From: Anaeramoeba flamelloides
Taxonomy: Eukaryota; Metamonada; Anaeramoebidae
Length of the DNA stretch: 64,000 bases
Direction: 5' to 3'
NCBI GenBank assembly: GCA_027625915.1
Contig: JANTQA010000023.1
Coordinates: 18,910,001-18,974,000, forward strand
The notes beneath the pieces were generated by a model. It was given only the letters and a program-made list of their open reading frames with translations, was not told where the DNA came from and did not search any database. Made by a program: the position numbers and the translations under genes. Below, in pieces: positions 25,168 to 36,323 of this stretch (position 1 is the first letter of the stretch; every line of letters starts with the position of its first letter).

Positions 25168-25702
25168 AAACCCCAATTCAAAATTTTTAACACACCAAAA
25201 TTCGATTTGTGAAAAAAAAAAACTTATTTAATCAATTCAAGAAGAAATACCAAATTAGAACCATTCACTAATTGAAATGTTAACCCTTGTTTATAAATTA
25301 CAATACTCACAAAACAATAAATAAATAATTATCAATACAAATAAATCATGAGTGTGTTAAAAATTTTGGAGAGAGCAAAACAAAAAAATACATGAGTAAA
25401 TTTGTTGAAATTCTATTAGGAATATTGATCGATCAAATGGTTAGATACTACAAACTAATTTTATTTGAGTTCTTCTATTTGGAACAACTCAACTTTAACT
25501 TAATATCAATGGTTGAAAAAAATTTTTGATCAAACGAAACAAATTACCTAATTCAAACAATGAAATGAAAACAAAAACTAAAAGATAAAAAAATGATTTT
25601 CAGATTTTACAAAAATCAAAATTATCTCCAATTTGAATGAAATTGTATTATTGTGATTGTTTGTAATGTTTTAGCTGTGTCGAAAATTTTGAATTTTAGT
25701 TT
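25168..25702 (-). mobile_element. 535-base TIR element (AAACCCCAATTC ends), copy 1
   Basis: The ends are imperfect inverted repeats of about 34 bases: AAACCCCAATTCAAAATTTT at left, and the reverse complement of AAACTAAAATTCAAAATTTT at right. The whole 535 bases align, in reverse orientation, with 33538-34066 and 41893-42429, including landmarks such as GATCGATCAAATGG and the GAGTATTGTAATTTATAAAC block. There is no coding region. The target duplication is unclear because the flanks are A/T-rich. Confidence 0.85.
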
Positions 25703-25761
25703 ATTTGTATATCATCAATTTATCAGTCAAAAATTTGAATTTCGATTGTTTAACAATCAAT

Positions 25762-27025
25762 AGAGGTTTTGATGATTTCTAAACTTAATCCAGGATAAAG
25801 CTTCAATAATCGCCATAATTTCTACCGAATTGTGATATTTTAGAAAATCACAATTTTTTATCTTATAGCGATAATATTGAATATCGTTTTTAACTAAAAT
25901 ATGGTGATAATTATTGGAAAATTGTGATAAATGCAAAAATATCTTGATTAAAAAGTTATCGTGATATAATAGCTAGTGATTTTTGACTTAATTGAACAAA
26001 TATTTTTACAACAAAAATCTTTTTTATCAAAAAATAGATTATGTAAAAAAAAGTCAAATTTTTAAAAAATAACAAAAATGATATTTGATTCAATTAAGGA
26101 TAAGATCAAAGAGTTTTATTGTATTTTCTTTTAGTTAAGTTGATAAAATTATCGATCCTTTTAGGTCAACAACTTAATAACAAAAGAGAAAGAAATATTT
26201 TACAAGTAAAATTCTGGTGTTGTAAATTATGATGAATGATTAACTTCTAAAACAGCCAACCCTTCATCTCGTTCTTTTATGAATGTGTTCTTGGGTGAAA
26301 ACATTTTCAATATTCTCAGAAAGCTAAAAGGGGTTGAATAACTTTTCAAAAGCTTTCATGGCAACCTAGCCAGATTATCACTAATTATTAAGATTTTTTT
26401 TACAATAGTTTTCTTGTTATTATTTTTCTTTATGAGTATCTTTGTATTGGACAGAAAATACAACTTGAGTATAATAGCTTTTTTGTTTGATCGATCACCA
26501 ATATGTCGTACAATTACTCATTATTCTTTTTCGTTATTTAAAATTGTGAAAATAACAACTCCATTTAAAAAAAAAACATATCTATTTAATAATCAAGTGT
26601 ATTGTTGAAAACGATTATTATTAGTATGATCATAAAATTTGTTTGAGAGTTGATATTTTGTTAAAAAAAAAAATGAAAAGAAAAAATTTTTTTTTCAACT
26701 ATAAACGTCTCATTCCGTTTATAAAATTTTTCTGTCTTTCAAAACTTTCAAACACTTCAAGACAATTCACAAGACTTGCAAAGACTTTCAAACATTTTTG
26801 TAGGGGGAAAATGTTGTAAAAGTCTCAAGGCTTTGTTAATGTCAAAGATATTATTTATTAGGTGATTTCAAAAAAGAATTTTTGATTTTATTGTGAATAT
26901 TTCGATAATGTGGAATATGACAATTCTATGATTTTTCGCCAGAAAGTAGGACTAATCACCATTTTTTAATATTATCGTGATTTTATTGTTAATATCATAA
27001 TAATATATGTTATCATCAAAACTTC
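25762..27025 (+). mobile_element. 1.26 kb TIR transposon (AGAGGTTTTGATGAT ends), copy A
   Basis: The left end AGAGGTTTTGATGAT is matched by the inverted right end ATGTTATCATCAAAACTTCT. The interior aligns along its length with the inverted copy at 35052-36323 and the worn copy at 9536-10745. The subterminal zones hold many ATYGYGAT-like motifs, but none keeps CGCG. Short open frames inside (26414-26608, 26952-27164) are not conserved as protein, so the element looks non-autonomous. Confidence 0.85.
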
Positions 27026-27507
27026 TAATATATATAAAAAAAATTCGAAGTGATATAAAAATATCCGAAGTTAGGAAGAAATTATTTATTAAAGAATTTC
27101 GGTCATTATTGGATGCAAAGTACCCCATTATTTTTTCCAATAAAGTATGACCTGTTTTAATCATTAAAACTTGAAGGTTTTTGATGTTTAGACTTTTCTA
27201 ATAAAAAAAATGATTCGGAAAATTTCCTTTATAAAATAATGAAATCACAAGAAAATGAAAAATTATTAAAAAGTTGAGATTTTTTTTTAAAAGCTATTTT
27301 TTTATTGTGGGCTTCTTTACAATTTTTAATTATTAACTTTGATTTCAATAATAATTATTAAAAAATTATATATCTTCGAATCTTTTTATTTTGATAAATT
27401 TACTTTAATTACTTCTCTCAATAAATAATATCTTATAATCTTTTCATAATAATTCAAAAAAAAAAAAAAATATTTAAAAGACAAGTGGGTTTTTTTAGTG
27501 AGTTTAG

Positions 27508-27835
27508 GGTAAAGTCATTTTAAAAAAGTTTTCACTTTTTTTTTATTATGATTTTGCCCGAATTTAACTTTTTTAAAGTTTTGTATTTTAATAAAGTGAA
27601 AACTTTTTTTAAAAAAAAATGCTTTCCTTCACACTCCAACCTCTAAACCACATTTAAAGATTTAAATGATGATTCTTGACTTTTTTAAAACACAAAACTT
27701 TCAAAAAGTTTTAATTCTGAAAAAGTTCTCACTTTATTAAAATAGAAAACTTTATAAAAGGTTTTAATTCTGAAAAAGTTTTCACTTTTTTAAAATAGAA
27801 AACTTGATAAAAGTTTTAATAAGGCGGGGCTTTTT
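27508..27835. repeat. Minisatellite with direct and inverted units
   Basis: A unit of roughly 58 bases containing AAAAGTTTTCACTTTTTTAA and TTTTAATTCTGAAAAAGTT recurs about three times at 27690-27830. The left half (27508-27610) carries the same GTTTTCACTTTTTT motif in both orientations. Confidence 0.7.
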
Positions 27836-27841
27836 TAGAAC

Positions 27842-27915
27842 TTCTATATACATATATATGTATATATATATGTGTGTGTGTATGTGTGTATGTATGTATA
27901 TGTATATGTATATCT
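27842..27915. repeat. TATG/TGTG microsatellite
   Basis: An irregular run of TATATG, GTGTGTG and TATGTATG units about 70 bases long. Confidence 0.9.
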
Positions 27916-28060
27916 TGAGTTATAATTATTTATAATTCCTATAAAATTAAATTTAATTAATTTATACAATTATTATTAAAATGGAAATAAATATTCATTT
28001 AAAATAAAAAGTAAATAAGGGTTATAAATATTCAATATTCTGATATATTTCTATTAATTC

Positions 28061-30523
28061 TTAAAATTTCTGAGTTAAAAGTGTGTTATAATTTCTTTTC
28101 TTCTTCTTCTTATCGTGGAATGGTATGCTTTGTTCGTCGAGAATATTTTTTAGTAAAGTGCGAGAGCATTTAATCTCACTATTATTGTTGATTAGATTTA
28201 ATAATTCGTCAAGATCAACGACATTTAATAATAAAATTTCGTCAAATATTGGTTGAATTTTTATAAAATTAATTATGTTTTCTTTTTTTTGTTGCATTTT
28301 TTTTTCTCTTGTTATTCTGGATTTTTCTTTTGAAGTTAGCTCTGAAGAATTAGAAGTTTTATTTTCATTATTTAAAAATTTTTCAGTTGATCTTAATTTT
28401 TGTTTATTTGAAGTGAATGAACTTGATTCTTCAATTAATCTTTTTCTTACAATTTGTGATTCTTGCATTTCACTATCAATTGTTATAATTTTTGAATTCA
28501 ATAATTCTTTTTCATTTTCAAATAAAAATTGCCTATTTTCATAATTATTATCATTATTATTATTTTGAAAGTAATCTTCATCAGCATATCTTTCATGATC
28601 ATAATTATAGTTATTTTCATCTTCGTTTTCATTTTCATTTTCATAATTATAGTTATTTTCATTTCCATTTTCATTTTCATAATTATAATTATTTCCATTT
28701 CCATTTGAATTGTTATGGCTTGAATAAATATTCTGGTTTAAATAATTTGAATTTTGGTGATTATAATAATTGTTTAATGGTTGTTGGTAAGTTTGTTTTA
28801 TTGGGTTATGGTGGGTTTTAAAATTTGTTTCGACTGGTAATTGACTCGGATATTCTTCATATGTATTATTAACCAATTCTGGAAGTTGATTTTGGCATTG
28901 AGGGGGTATCAATTGTACTTCTTCGTTTCCAATACCATTATCCCAATTCTCATTATTAGTAACATCATTTATATTTTTGTTGTTGTGGTGTGTGTTTATA
29001 GTACTATTATTATTATTATTATTCTGATCATTATATAAATTATTTTTTTGATTGTTTGAAGATATTGATGATTTATTTCTTTCTTCGACTTTTAAATCTA
29101 TGGAAACCAATATTTGAATTTCGTCCTGAAGATTGTTAAATTCTACAATTTCACGTATTTCTTTCATTAACGTTTTCTCTAATTTTTTTACTCTTCGTAA
29201 GTATTTGGAATAAGTTTGGCTTATTTCATACCTACAAATATTTAAATTTTTTAAAGAACTATTTTGATCTTTTGGGAAATAATTATTTTCCAGATTTTGT
29301 TGTTGCTGTTGACGATGGTGATAGTGATGAACATGGTGATGTTGTTGTTGTTGACTTATTATTGACGAAGGAGTATTTATCGGTTTAAAATTTTGTTTTG
29401 GTGATTGTCTTTCTATTGGTGTAAAAATTTGAAACTGTTGGTTGTGTTGTTGGGATTGAAAATTTTGATATTGACTGAAGTGTATTGAATTTGTATTTAT
29501 TAAATTTGGGGAATTTGATCGGCTTTTTGTGAATTGTTTGTTATTTTTTAAAATTTCTGAGTTTGATTGGCTTTTTGTGAGCTGTTTGTTGTGCTTTAAT
29601 TTTTTTTGTTTTTGATTTTGATTTTGGTTATTTACTTGAGAATGGACAGAATTTCTTAAATTAGAGTTTTGTTTTCCAGTATCTCCAGAATTATTTCTCT
29701 TATCGTTTTGGGCTTTTTCAAATTCTTTAAAAAAGGCCTCACAATCGTCAGTTTCTAAATTAAACTCGTTTGTTTCATTTATTTTGTTTTTTTTGATTGG
29801 TAATTTCGTTTTTTCTTGTTTGGAATGAAAAGTGTGAGAGTTAGAGTTAAGGTTAAGGTTAGGATTTGGATTGGGTGCTGTTCTTGGTTTTGTTGATGAA
29901 AATTGTGTTTTTTCTTTTTGGTTTTCATTTGCCTTTACATTTCTTTTTTCTTTGAGTTTTGAACTCTTCAAATTATTGCTTTGGTTGTCAATATTTTCTT
30001 TTTCCAGATCAAGGTTTTGTTTTGTTTGGTGGTTGGGTGAATTTGTGTTTTTTCGATTCGAAATTAAATTATTTGTTGTTTCCTTTAGAATCGATCTATT
30101 TGCACAGCTACTTAAATGTTGAACTCTTGGGTTGCCTTTTAAATTTGAAATGTCTAAACCACAAAATTTACAAACGTCAACAAAAACTGTGCTTTTTGAT
30201 TTTTCTATTTGCTGTTTTTTTAATTTTTTTGTTATTTTTTGGAATTTTTGATTCCTTTTCTTTTGAAATTTCTTTTTCTTTTTAGTTCTTTTGGGATTAA
30301 AACTATTATCTTGAGATGGCTGAGAGGAAGAATAAAAACTTCTTTTCGGAGTTGTAGGTGATCGGGTTGTTCTTTGTGAACATGAGAAAGCTTGTTGATT
30401 TTCCTTTTGCCGTTGTTCATTGCATGTGTTGATATGAAATCTTTTTCGGTTTAAAGAAAAGTCTTGTAAATTTTTTTTACAAAGAGGACAACAATTCTTT
30501 TTTCGTTTTTTCTTATTCATCAT
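28061..30523 (-). CDS. SLX4: SLX4-like structure-specific endonuclease scaffold
   Basis: A single-exon frame of 820 residues, ATG at 30523. SLX4 binds and activates the SLX1 nuclease, and in some lineages other nucleases, in nuclear DNA repair and Holliday junction processing. Two UBZ4-like zinc fingers have identical spacing, Cx2Cx14Hx3C: C12-C15-H30-C34 (CPLCKKNLQDFS) and C118-C121-H136-C140 (CKFCGLDISNLKG). These are ubiquitin-binding modules also paired in vertebrate SLX4. The last 65 residues (about 756-820) match the SLX4 conserved C-terminal domain, the helix-turn-helix that docks SLX1: IQPIFDEILL, then LLKNILDEQSIPF. The middle is long, disordered, and Asn/Gln/Ser/Lys-rich, with an ENEN/YNY repeat encoded at about 28600-28690. 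No SAP or BTB domain is evident. The length is well below human SLX4 (about 1,834) and similar to yeast Slx4. Lack of introns contrasts with most genes here. Confidence 0.85.
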   Translation of the reverse strand: MMNKKKRKKNCCPLCKKNLQDFSLNRKRFHINTCNEQRQKENQQAFSCSQRTTRSPTTPKRSFYSSSQPSQDNSFNPKRTKKKKKFQKKRNQKFQKITKKLKKQQIEKSKSTVFVDVCKFCGLDISNLKGNPRVQHLSSCANRSILKETTNNLISNRKNTNSPNHQTKQNLDLEKENIDNQSNNLKSSKLKEKRNVKANENQKEKTQFSSTKPRTAPNPNPNLNLNSNSHTFHSKQEKTKLPIKKNKINETNEFNLETDDCEAFFKEFEKAQNDKRNNSGDTGKQNSNLRNSVHSQVNNQNQNQKQKKLKHNKQLTKSQSNSEILKNNKQFTKSRSNSPNLINTNSIHFSQYQNFQSQQHNQQFQIFTPIERQSPKQNFKPINTPSSIISQQQQHHHVHHYHHRQQQQQNLENNYFPKDQNSSLKNLNICRYEISQTYSKYLRRVKKLEKTLMKEIREIVEFNNLQDEIQILVSIDLKVEERNKSSISSNNQKNNLYNDQNNNNNNSTINTHHNNKNINDVTNNENWDNGIGNEEVQLIPPQCQNQLPELVNNTYEEYPSQLPVETNFKTHHNPIKQTYQQPLNNYYNHQNSNYLNQNIYSSHNNSNGNGNNYNYENENGNENNYNYENENENEDENNYNYDHERYADEDYFQNNNNDNNYENRQFLFENEKELLNSKIITIDSEMQESQIVRKRLIEESSSFTSNKQKLRSTEKFLNNENKTSNSSELTSKEKSRITREKKMQQKKENIINFIKIQPIFDEILLLNVVDLDELLNLINNNSEIKCSRTLLKNILDEQSIPFHDKKKKKRNYNTLLTQKF

Positions 30524-30735
30524 TTGTTATTAAAAGAAATAAGATTATAATTTTGAGAATTATTATTTTTATGAAAAAATGATCTTTAGAGATTTCTATT
30601 TCCAGTATTTGAAGAGTTTACTTGTTTGAAATTTTGTTTTTAGGAACAACAGATAATAAGACAATCAAGTTATTAGAGTTTAAAAAATCTTAATGATATT
30701 TTTATTAATTGTCTCTTTTTGGTAGTATTTGAATA

Positions 30736-30929
30736 GAGTTAGTTCCACTTTTAAGATATAAACTTTCAATATACAATTAACCAACAAAAAAATTCCTAAT
30801 TAAAGCACAAAATTCGGATTCTCATATAAATAATTTGTAAAAAAAAAATCTAAAAAATGTGTATTAATTTGAGATTTTTTTGTGCCTTAATTTTGGTTGA
30901 AAGTTTGTACTTCAAAGTGGAGCTGGTTG
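30736..30929. mobile_element. 194-base Tc1/mariner-type MITE (AGTTCCACTTT family), copy 2
   Basis: Inverted ends GAGTTAGTTCCACTTTTAAG and the reverse complement of CAACCAGCTCCACTTTGAAG are bordered by TA (30734-30735 and 30930-30931). The sequence is colinear with 11890-12087. It lies 0.21 kb upstream of the SLX4-like ATG. Confidence 0.85.
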
Positions 30930-31390
30930 TAATAAATCTGGGAAATTTTCCGTTCCTTTGCCTTTTAAAATAAAAAGGTAAATATAAAAAAAATAGCCAA
31001 TTAATCAAATGAGATGGTGTCTTATTCCTTTGTATATTTTTAGTTCTTAATAATTAAAAAATAAAAAAAACTGTTTTTTAAATTTTTATTGGTTCTTATG
31101 TATGAAAAAATTGATAATATAAGATTAAAAAGTGAATTTTTTAATATAATTAATTACTGATTTCGTATTTTTCTTGAAAAACAAAACATGAAAGGCAAGG
31201 TATTTAAAAAAAAGTGATATATATATATTATCATTTAGATTTTTCTTGATTAGTGGTACTATTTATATAATGTTAATAGAAGTTGTTTTCAGTGTTTGTT
31301 CTTGCATTCTTATCAAAAAATTATTTTCAAATTTTTGGATCAGAATCATTTTTTCTAATTTTGGAAATTTTTTTTTTCTTTTTTTTTTTT

Positions 31391-31429
<39 letters not shown>

Positions 31430-31799
31430 AAAAATTTTTTTCAATTTTTTTTTTTTTTTTGATTTCTTTTTTTTTTATATTTTTTAGAAAAGATCATGTG
31501 GAAAAAAAAAAAGAACTTTGAAAAGGTAAATAATCAAAAAGAAAATTTCGACTATATAATATTATTAAAAATGAATTTAATTATTAGTCAAAAATCTTTT
31601 TGTTAACTTTTTTCAGTGAAAGTTCAGTAATAAAAAAATCAGTAATACTCCTTTCAAAAATTATTAATAACTTTTTTTTTTTAGTTTTTGGTTTTATTTT
31701 TTTTTTTAATTTTTAATATATCAAGTTTTTATAGATTTAGAATGATTTAAAAGTGAATTACAAATCAGATTTAATTATTTGTTTTTCTTGAATACTAAT

Positions 31800-31836
<37 letters not shown>

Positions 31837-32984
31837 GTTTATTATTTCACAAGTGTCAATATAGTATTAAGGTAAAAAATGGAATTTTTGCCATTTTCAA
31901 GATAAATACAGAGTTCTGCGCATTTATCCAAATTTTATTGATATTAAACAAAAGATTCATTTTTTTTTTGAGCTATCAGGGATTTGGAATATAAAATCGA
32001 TAGAAAATGCTAATAATTTGTTTGAAAAATGATTTTTTTTAGAAATTGAAAGATTGATATTCTCAAAACGATTTTTTGATTAAAATTGTTCTTAGTCTAT
32101 TAAGATAATCAGATAAAATTATTTACTATTAAAAAGTTTAGATAAATAATTAGAACTCTTTATTTATCTCAAAAATTGTAAAAGCGCTAGTCTTTACAAG
32201 ATTCATATTTACTCTTGTGTTCGTATCATTCACAATTTTCGAAATGGTTTTAATTTTGGGTCTCGTTAAAATGTGGTATAATTTGTTTTAATTATTTGGT
32301 TGAAAAATAAAATGATGAATTATTCTTTGTGGTTAATTGGTTTCTTCTTTTCTCTAAAATACCTTTTCATTTTTAGTATTTTTTTTTTTTCAATTCAAAA
32401 ACATAATTTACTTCTTTTCCATAAGCTTTGATTTAATATGTGTTTTTGGAAATAAAAGAAAAAAAAAATTTTTTTTTTTGGTTTATGGATAATAAAGAAG
32501 TAATAAATCTTCTTTAACTATTTTGGTATCAGAATCGATTATTTACAGTATTTATATTTAATTTACATTTTATCCATTGGTTTAGTTCACAAATATTCTA
32601 AGAAAATAAATGAATCGATCCAATATGAAAATTGAGAGATTTGTGTTAGTTGTTTTAGAAATTGGAAAGTTAACATTTTAAAAGTTGTTACGCAAAATGT
32701 TTAAAAGGGTGGCCGGAAGGTATGTATATCATTCTTGAAAACTTTTTTTCCTTGCTTTTATAAAAATTCTGTAATAAATTTTGAACTTTTGGTTTATTGG
32801 TTAAGGGTTTTGAATTTGAAAACACTAATATCTATTTCAGAGATAATTTTTGAGTCTCAATATCTTCGCTTCTAATCTAAAGCGTGAAGGGAGAGACAGC
32901 AATTAAAATTATTTTTAACTTAATTTTGTATTTGAAAATAATGTTGAATTAAAGAGTTTTTTAATAAAAAAATTGAGGCTTTAA
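30930..32984. other. Gene-free DNA, duplicated in part near 50 kb
   Basis: The blocks TTGCATTCTTATCAAAAAA, ATCATTTTTTCTAATTTT, AAAATTTCGAC and TTTTTCAGTGAAA occur in the same order at 31250-31640 and 50160-50520. The pairing appears to extend to about 30700-32000 against 49740-50760. A nearly pure T tract lies at about 31371-31460 and a (TA)n run at 31802-31833. The stretch 32230-32370 resembles the interior of the 1594-2027 element. No gene is seen. Confidence 0.55.
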
Positions 32985-33219
32985 AGCCCTATTATCAATA
33001 TAAAAGTAAAAATCTCAATTTTTTTTTTTTTTTTTTTTTCAATCTCCTTTTTCAAAAAACCTATAAAAAAAGGTGCCTGAAATATAAAAATTGTTACTAT
33101 TCAACACTATCCAAATACTTTGTTCAAAACTATAACTTAAAGATATTTTAAAAAAGTTTATTTAAAAAAAATGACTGAACAAAATTGATATTTTTTGCTT
33201 TTATATTGATATTAGGGCT
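32985..33219. mobile_element. 235-base TTAA-flanked (piggyBac-type) MITE
   Basis: Terminal inverted repeats of about 40 bases begin AGCCCTATTATCAATATAAA (left); the right end inverted reads AGCCCTAATATCAATATAAA. TTAA borders both sides (32981-32984 and 33220-33223), as expected for piggyBac-type insertion. The core includes a long T tract. There is no coding capacity. Confidence 0.75.
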
Positions 33220-33537
33220 TTAAAAATAGATAAGAAACAGATTTAGAGCTATTGGAACTGAAACAAATTTGTGTAGCTATATGATCAAGAATCATTTGGG
33301 TTTGAGTTTTTTTTTTTTCCTTCAAGTAAATTTTGAAGTTTAAGGGTCGAGTTATGATAGTTAAAAAGAATTATTTTTTTGGTGAAAAATAATTTTGGTA
33401 ATTTATATGAGTGACCAAAATACCAATTAAAAATAAATCAACATAGGTGAAGTGTGATCGATTTCAAAAAATCAACAATCAAAAAAGAGAAGATTTTTAG
33501 AAAAAATATTCAAAAAAAATCCATTCAATTTCCAATT

Positions 33538-34066
33538 AAACTCAAATTCAAAATTTTCCACATAGCTAAAAATGTTCAAACAATCACAATAATACAATTT
33601 CATATAAATTGGAAATAATTTTTATTTTTGTAAAATATGAAAATCATTTTTTCATCTTTTAGTTCTTTGTTTTCATTTTATTTTTTGAATTAGGTAACTT
33701 GTTTCGTTCGATTAAAATTTTTTTCAAGGATTGATATTAGGTTAAAGTTGAGTTGTTCAAAATAGAAGAACTCAAATAAAATTACTTTGATATCTAACCT
33801 TTTGATTGATCATTATTCCTAATAGAATTTTTACAAATTTACCAAACATTTTAATTTTGCTCTCTTCAAAATTTTTAACACACCGAGAATTTATTTGTAT
33901 TGATAATTATTTATTTTTTGTTTTGTGAGTATTGTAATTTATAAACAAGTGTTAATATTTCAATTAGTGAATGGTTTTAATTTGGTATTTCTTCTGGGAT
34001 TTGTTAAATACGATTTTTTTTTCAGAAATTGAATTTTAGTGTGTTAAAAAATTTGAATTGGGGTTT
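33538..34066 (+). mobile_element. TIR element (AAACTCAAATTC ends), copy 2
   Basis: Same family as 25168-25702 (there inverted) and 41893-42429 (same orientation). The left end reads AAACTCAAATTCAAAATTTT and the right end inverts to AAACCCCAATTCAAATTTTT. It shares the GGTTAAAGTTGAGTTGTTC and GAGTATTGTAATTTATAAAC blocks. There is no coding region. Confidence 0.85.
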
Positions 34067-35051
34067 AGAATCAGATAAATTCACAATAAATTTCATATAT
34101 TTTTTTAGTTCAATTTCCTTTTTTTTAAACTCAATTAACTTAACTTTTAAAACAAGTTAAGAGAATTAAGCTTTTGAAGGGAAATCAAATTTTCAAAAGT
34201 TTTATTAACGTTTAAAAGAATAAAATACTGTATACAAAGCTTGTGTAAAAAAATTTGTAAAATGGAAAATGATGTAAAATTTTACAGATATTTATTTGAA
34301 TTTATCAGACATTAGAATATATCCCTTAGCACCCCGGATTTGCCTAAATTTAATCAAGTTTTTTAAATTAGATTTAAAATGATATTGATCTACTAATATA
34401 TTAATTTTCTTATTTGTCTTTAATCCAGATTTGAATTATAATAAAAAGTCAAAATAGTTCAAAGATAAAGTAGTTAAGTTATTGATTTTGTTTTTTGAAA
34501 TTGAAAAAAAAAAATAATAATTATTCATTTTTACATTTTTTTTAAAGATTTTTATTTTTATTTTATTTTTTTAAATCAGAAATTTTATTACATTAATAGT
34601 AATTCAAAACTCAACACTTTAATTTATTAATAATAACCACCAAAAAATTTTACTTATTTTATGATAAAAAAAATAAATAAAAAAATAAATTGTTTTGAAA
34701 TTTAATTATTTTTTTTAGAAAAAAGTTCAATAAATATCCAATTAAGAGAAAAATGAAACTTATTTCTTTAGACCAAAATTAAATTTTTAATTTGATTAAT
34801 TTTCTAAAACTTTTATTTAAGCAATAGACAATAATTGAAAATCAAAAAAAAAAAAAAAAATATAAAATAATTTCAATTTATTAAATTGGAATAAAAACAA
34901 ATATAAATTACTTTTTTAATCGATAAAATATTTATACATAAATTTAAAATAAAATAAAAAATAACTCTTAAATATTATTCCAATATAATAAAATAATCTC
35001 CAAAACCAACTTTTTTTATTGCATTTTGTTATTGGTAAAAATAGGAATAAT
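34067..35051. other. Gene-free AT-rich DNA
   Basis: Nothing beyond A/T runs is seen between the two transposon copies. Confidence 0.5.
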
Positions 35052-36323
35052 AGAGTTTTTGATGATAACATATATTATCCTGATATTAGCAATAAAATCG
35101 CAATAGTATTAAAAAAATCGCGATTAGTCCAACTTTATCGCGAAAAATCATAAAATCGCGATAAACAACATTATCGCGATATTCATATTATCGCGAAAAA
35201 ATATAAAAATTATTTTTTTGAAATCATCTTAAAAAAAATCTCTTGACTTTTACAAAGCCTTGATACTTTTACAACACTTCCCCTTTAATAATGCCAGAAA
35301 GTGTTTGTAAGGGTTCTGAACTGTCTTCGAGTGTTTGAAAGTTTTGAAAGACAGAAAACTTTTATAAAGGGAATGAGTTTGGTTTGTTGTAAAAAAAAAT
35401 TTTATTCTTTTCATTTTTTTTTTTAACAAAATATAAAATCTCAAACAAATTTTATGATCAAACTAATAATTACCCATTTCAACAATACACTTGAATATAA
35501 ATTATGTGTGTTTTCTTAAAATGGAGTTGTTACCTTCACAATTTTTAATAACCAAAAATAAAGAAAGAGTAATTTTCATTCTTTTTGGTGATCGATCAAA
35601 CAAAAACCACATAGCTCTAATTGTGTTTTCTGTCCAAAACAAAGATTCTCAAATAAGAAAAAGAAGAAGAAGACAAGTATTGTATAAAAAATCTTAATAA
35701 TTGGTGATCATCTGGCAAGGATGTTGTGAAATCTTTTGAAGAGTTATCCAACTCCTTTTAGCTTGCTGAGAAAAAATGAAAATATTGCAACCCAAGATCA
35801 CATTCTTTAAAGAACAGACAAAGGGTTGGTTGTTTTAGAAGGTCTTTTATTCAACCCAATTTACAACACCACGATTAACTGAAAAAATATTAATTTCTCT
35901 TTAGTTCTTATTGTTGTTGATCTTAAAGGATCAATAGGTTTGTCAACCAAATAAAATGAAAACACAATAAAACTCTTTGATCTGATCCTTGATTAGATCA
36001 AGTATCTTTTTTGTTGTTTTTTCAAAGAATAACTTTTTTTCACCTAATCTATTTTTTGATCAAAAAAAATTTTTTTTAAAAATATTTCTCAATTAACCCA
36101 AAAACCCATCAACTATTATATCGCGATTACTTTTTAATCGTGATATTTTGGCATTTATTACGATTTTTTAATAATTATCACGATTTTATAGAATATCGCG
36201 ATTTATTATATTATCGCGATAATATTGAATATTGCGATTTTCTATTATATCGTGATTTGATAGAAATTATCGCGATTTTTGTAACTTTATCATGAATTAT
36301 AGCATGTTATCATCAAAACCTCT
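35052..36323 (-). mobile_element. 1.27 kb TIR transposon with subterminal CGCG arrays, copy B
   Basis: The left end AGAGTTTTTGATGATAACAT is mirrored by the right end (GTTATCATCAAAACCTCT). Nine CGCG motifs, mostly as the palindrome ATCGCGAT, lie only near the ends: five at 35119-35195 and four at 36122-36274. The interior is colinear with 25762-27025 in the opposite orientation. Short frames at 35250-35444 and 35491-35697 are not conserved as protein. It is the best-preserved copy in the window and looks non-autonomous. Subterminal motif arrays are typical transposase- or host-factor-binding zones in several DNA transposon superfamilies; the superfamily here is not assigned. Confidence 0.9.

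Larger units (their letters stand above)
27026..28060. other. Intergenic DNA with minisatellite and microsatellite
   Basis: No gene is seen. The stretch 27100-27290 resembles 36740-36900, to the right of the other 1.27 kb element. It then holds the satellite tracts described separately and the 3' flank of the SLX4-like gene. Confidence 0.5.

Noticed and set aside
26414-26608. Possible small protein inside the 1.27 kb transposon copy A
   Set aside because: The frame is not kept in copies B or C, so it is not a transposase remnant that can be supported.
28275-30285. Plus-strand frames opposite the SLX4-like gene
   Set aside because: Antisense shadows of low-complexity coding sequence, with no independent motif.
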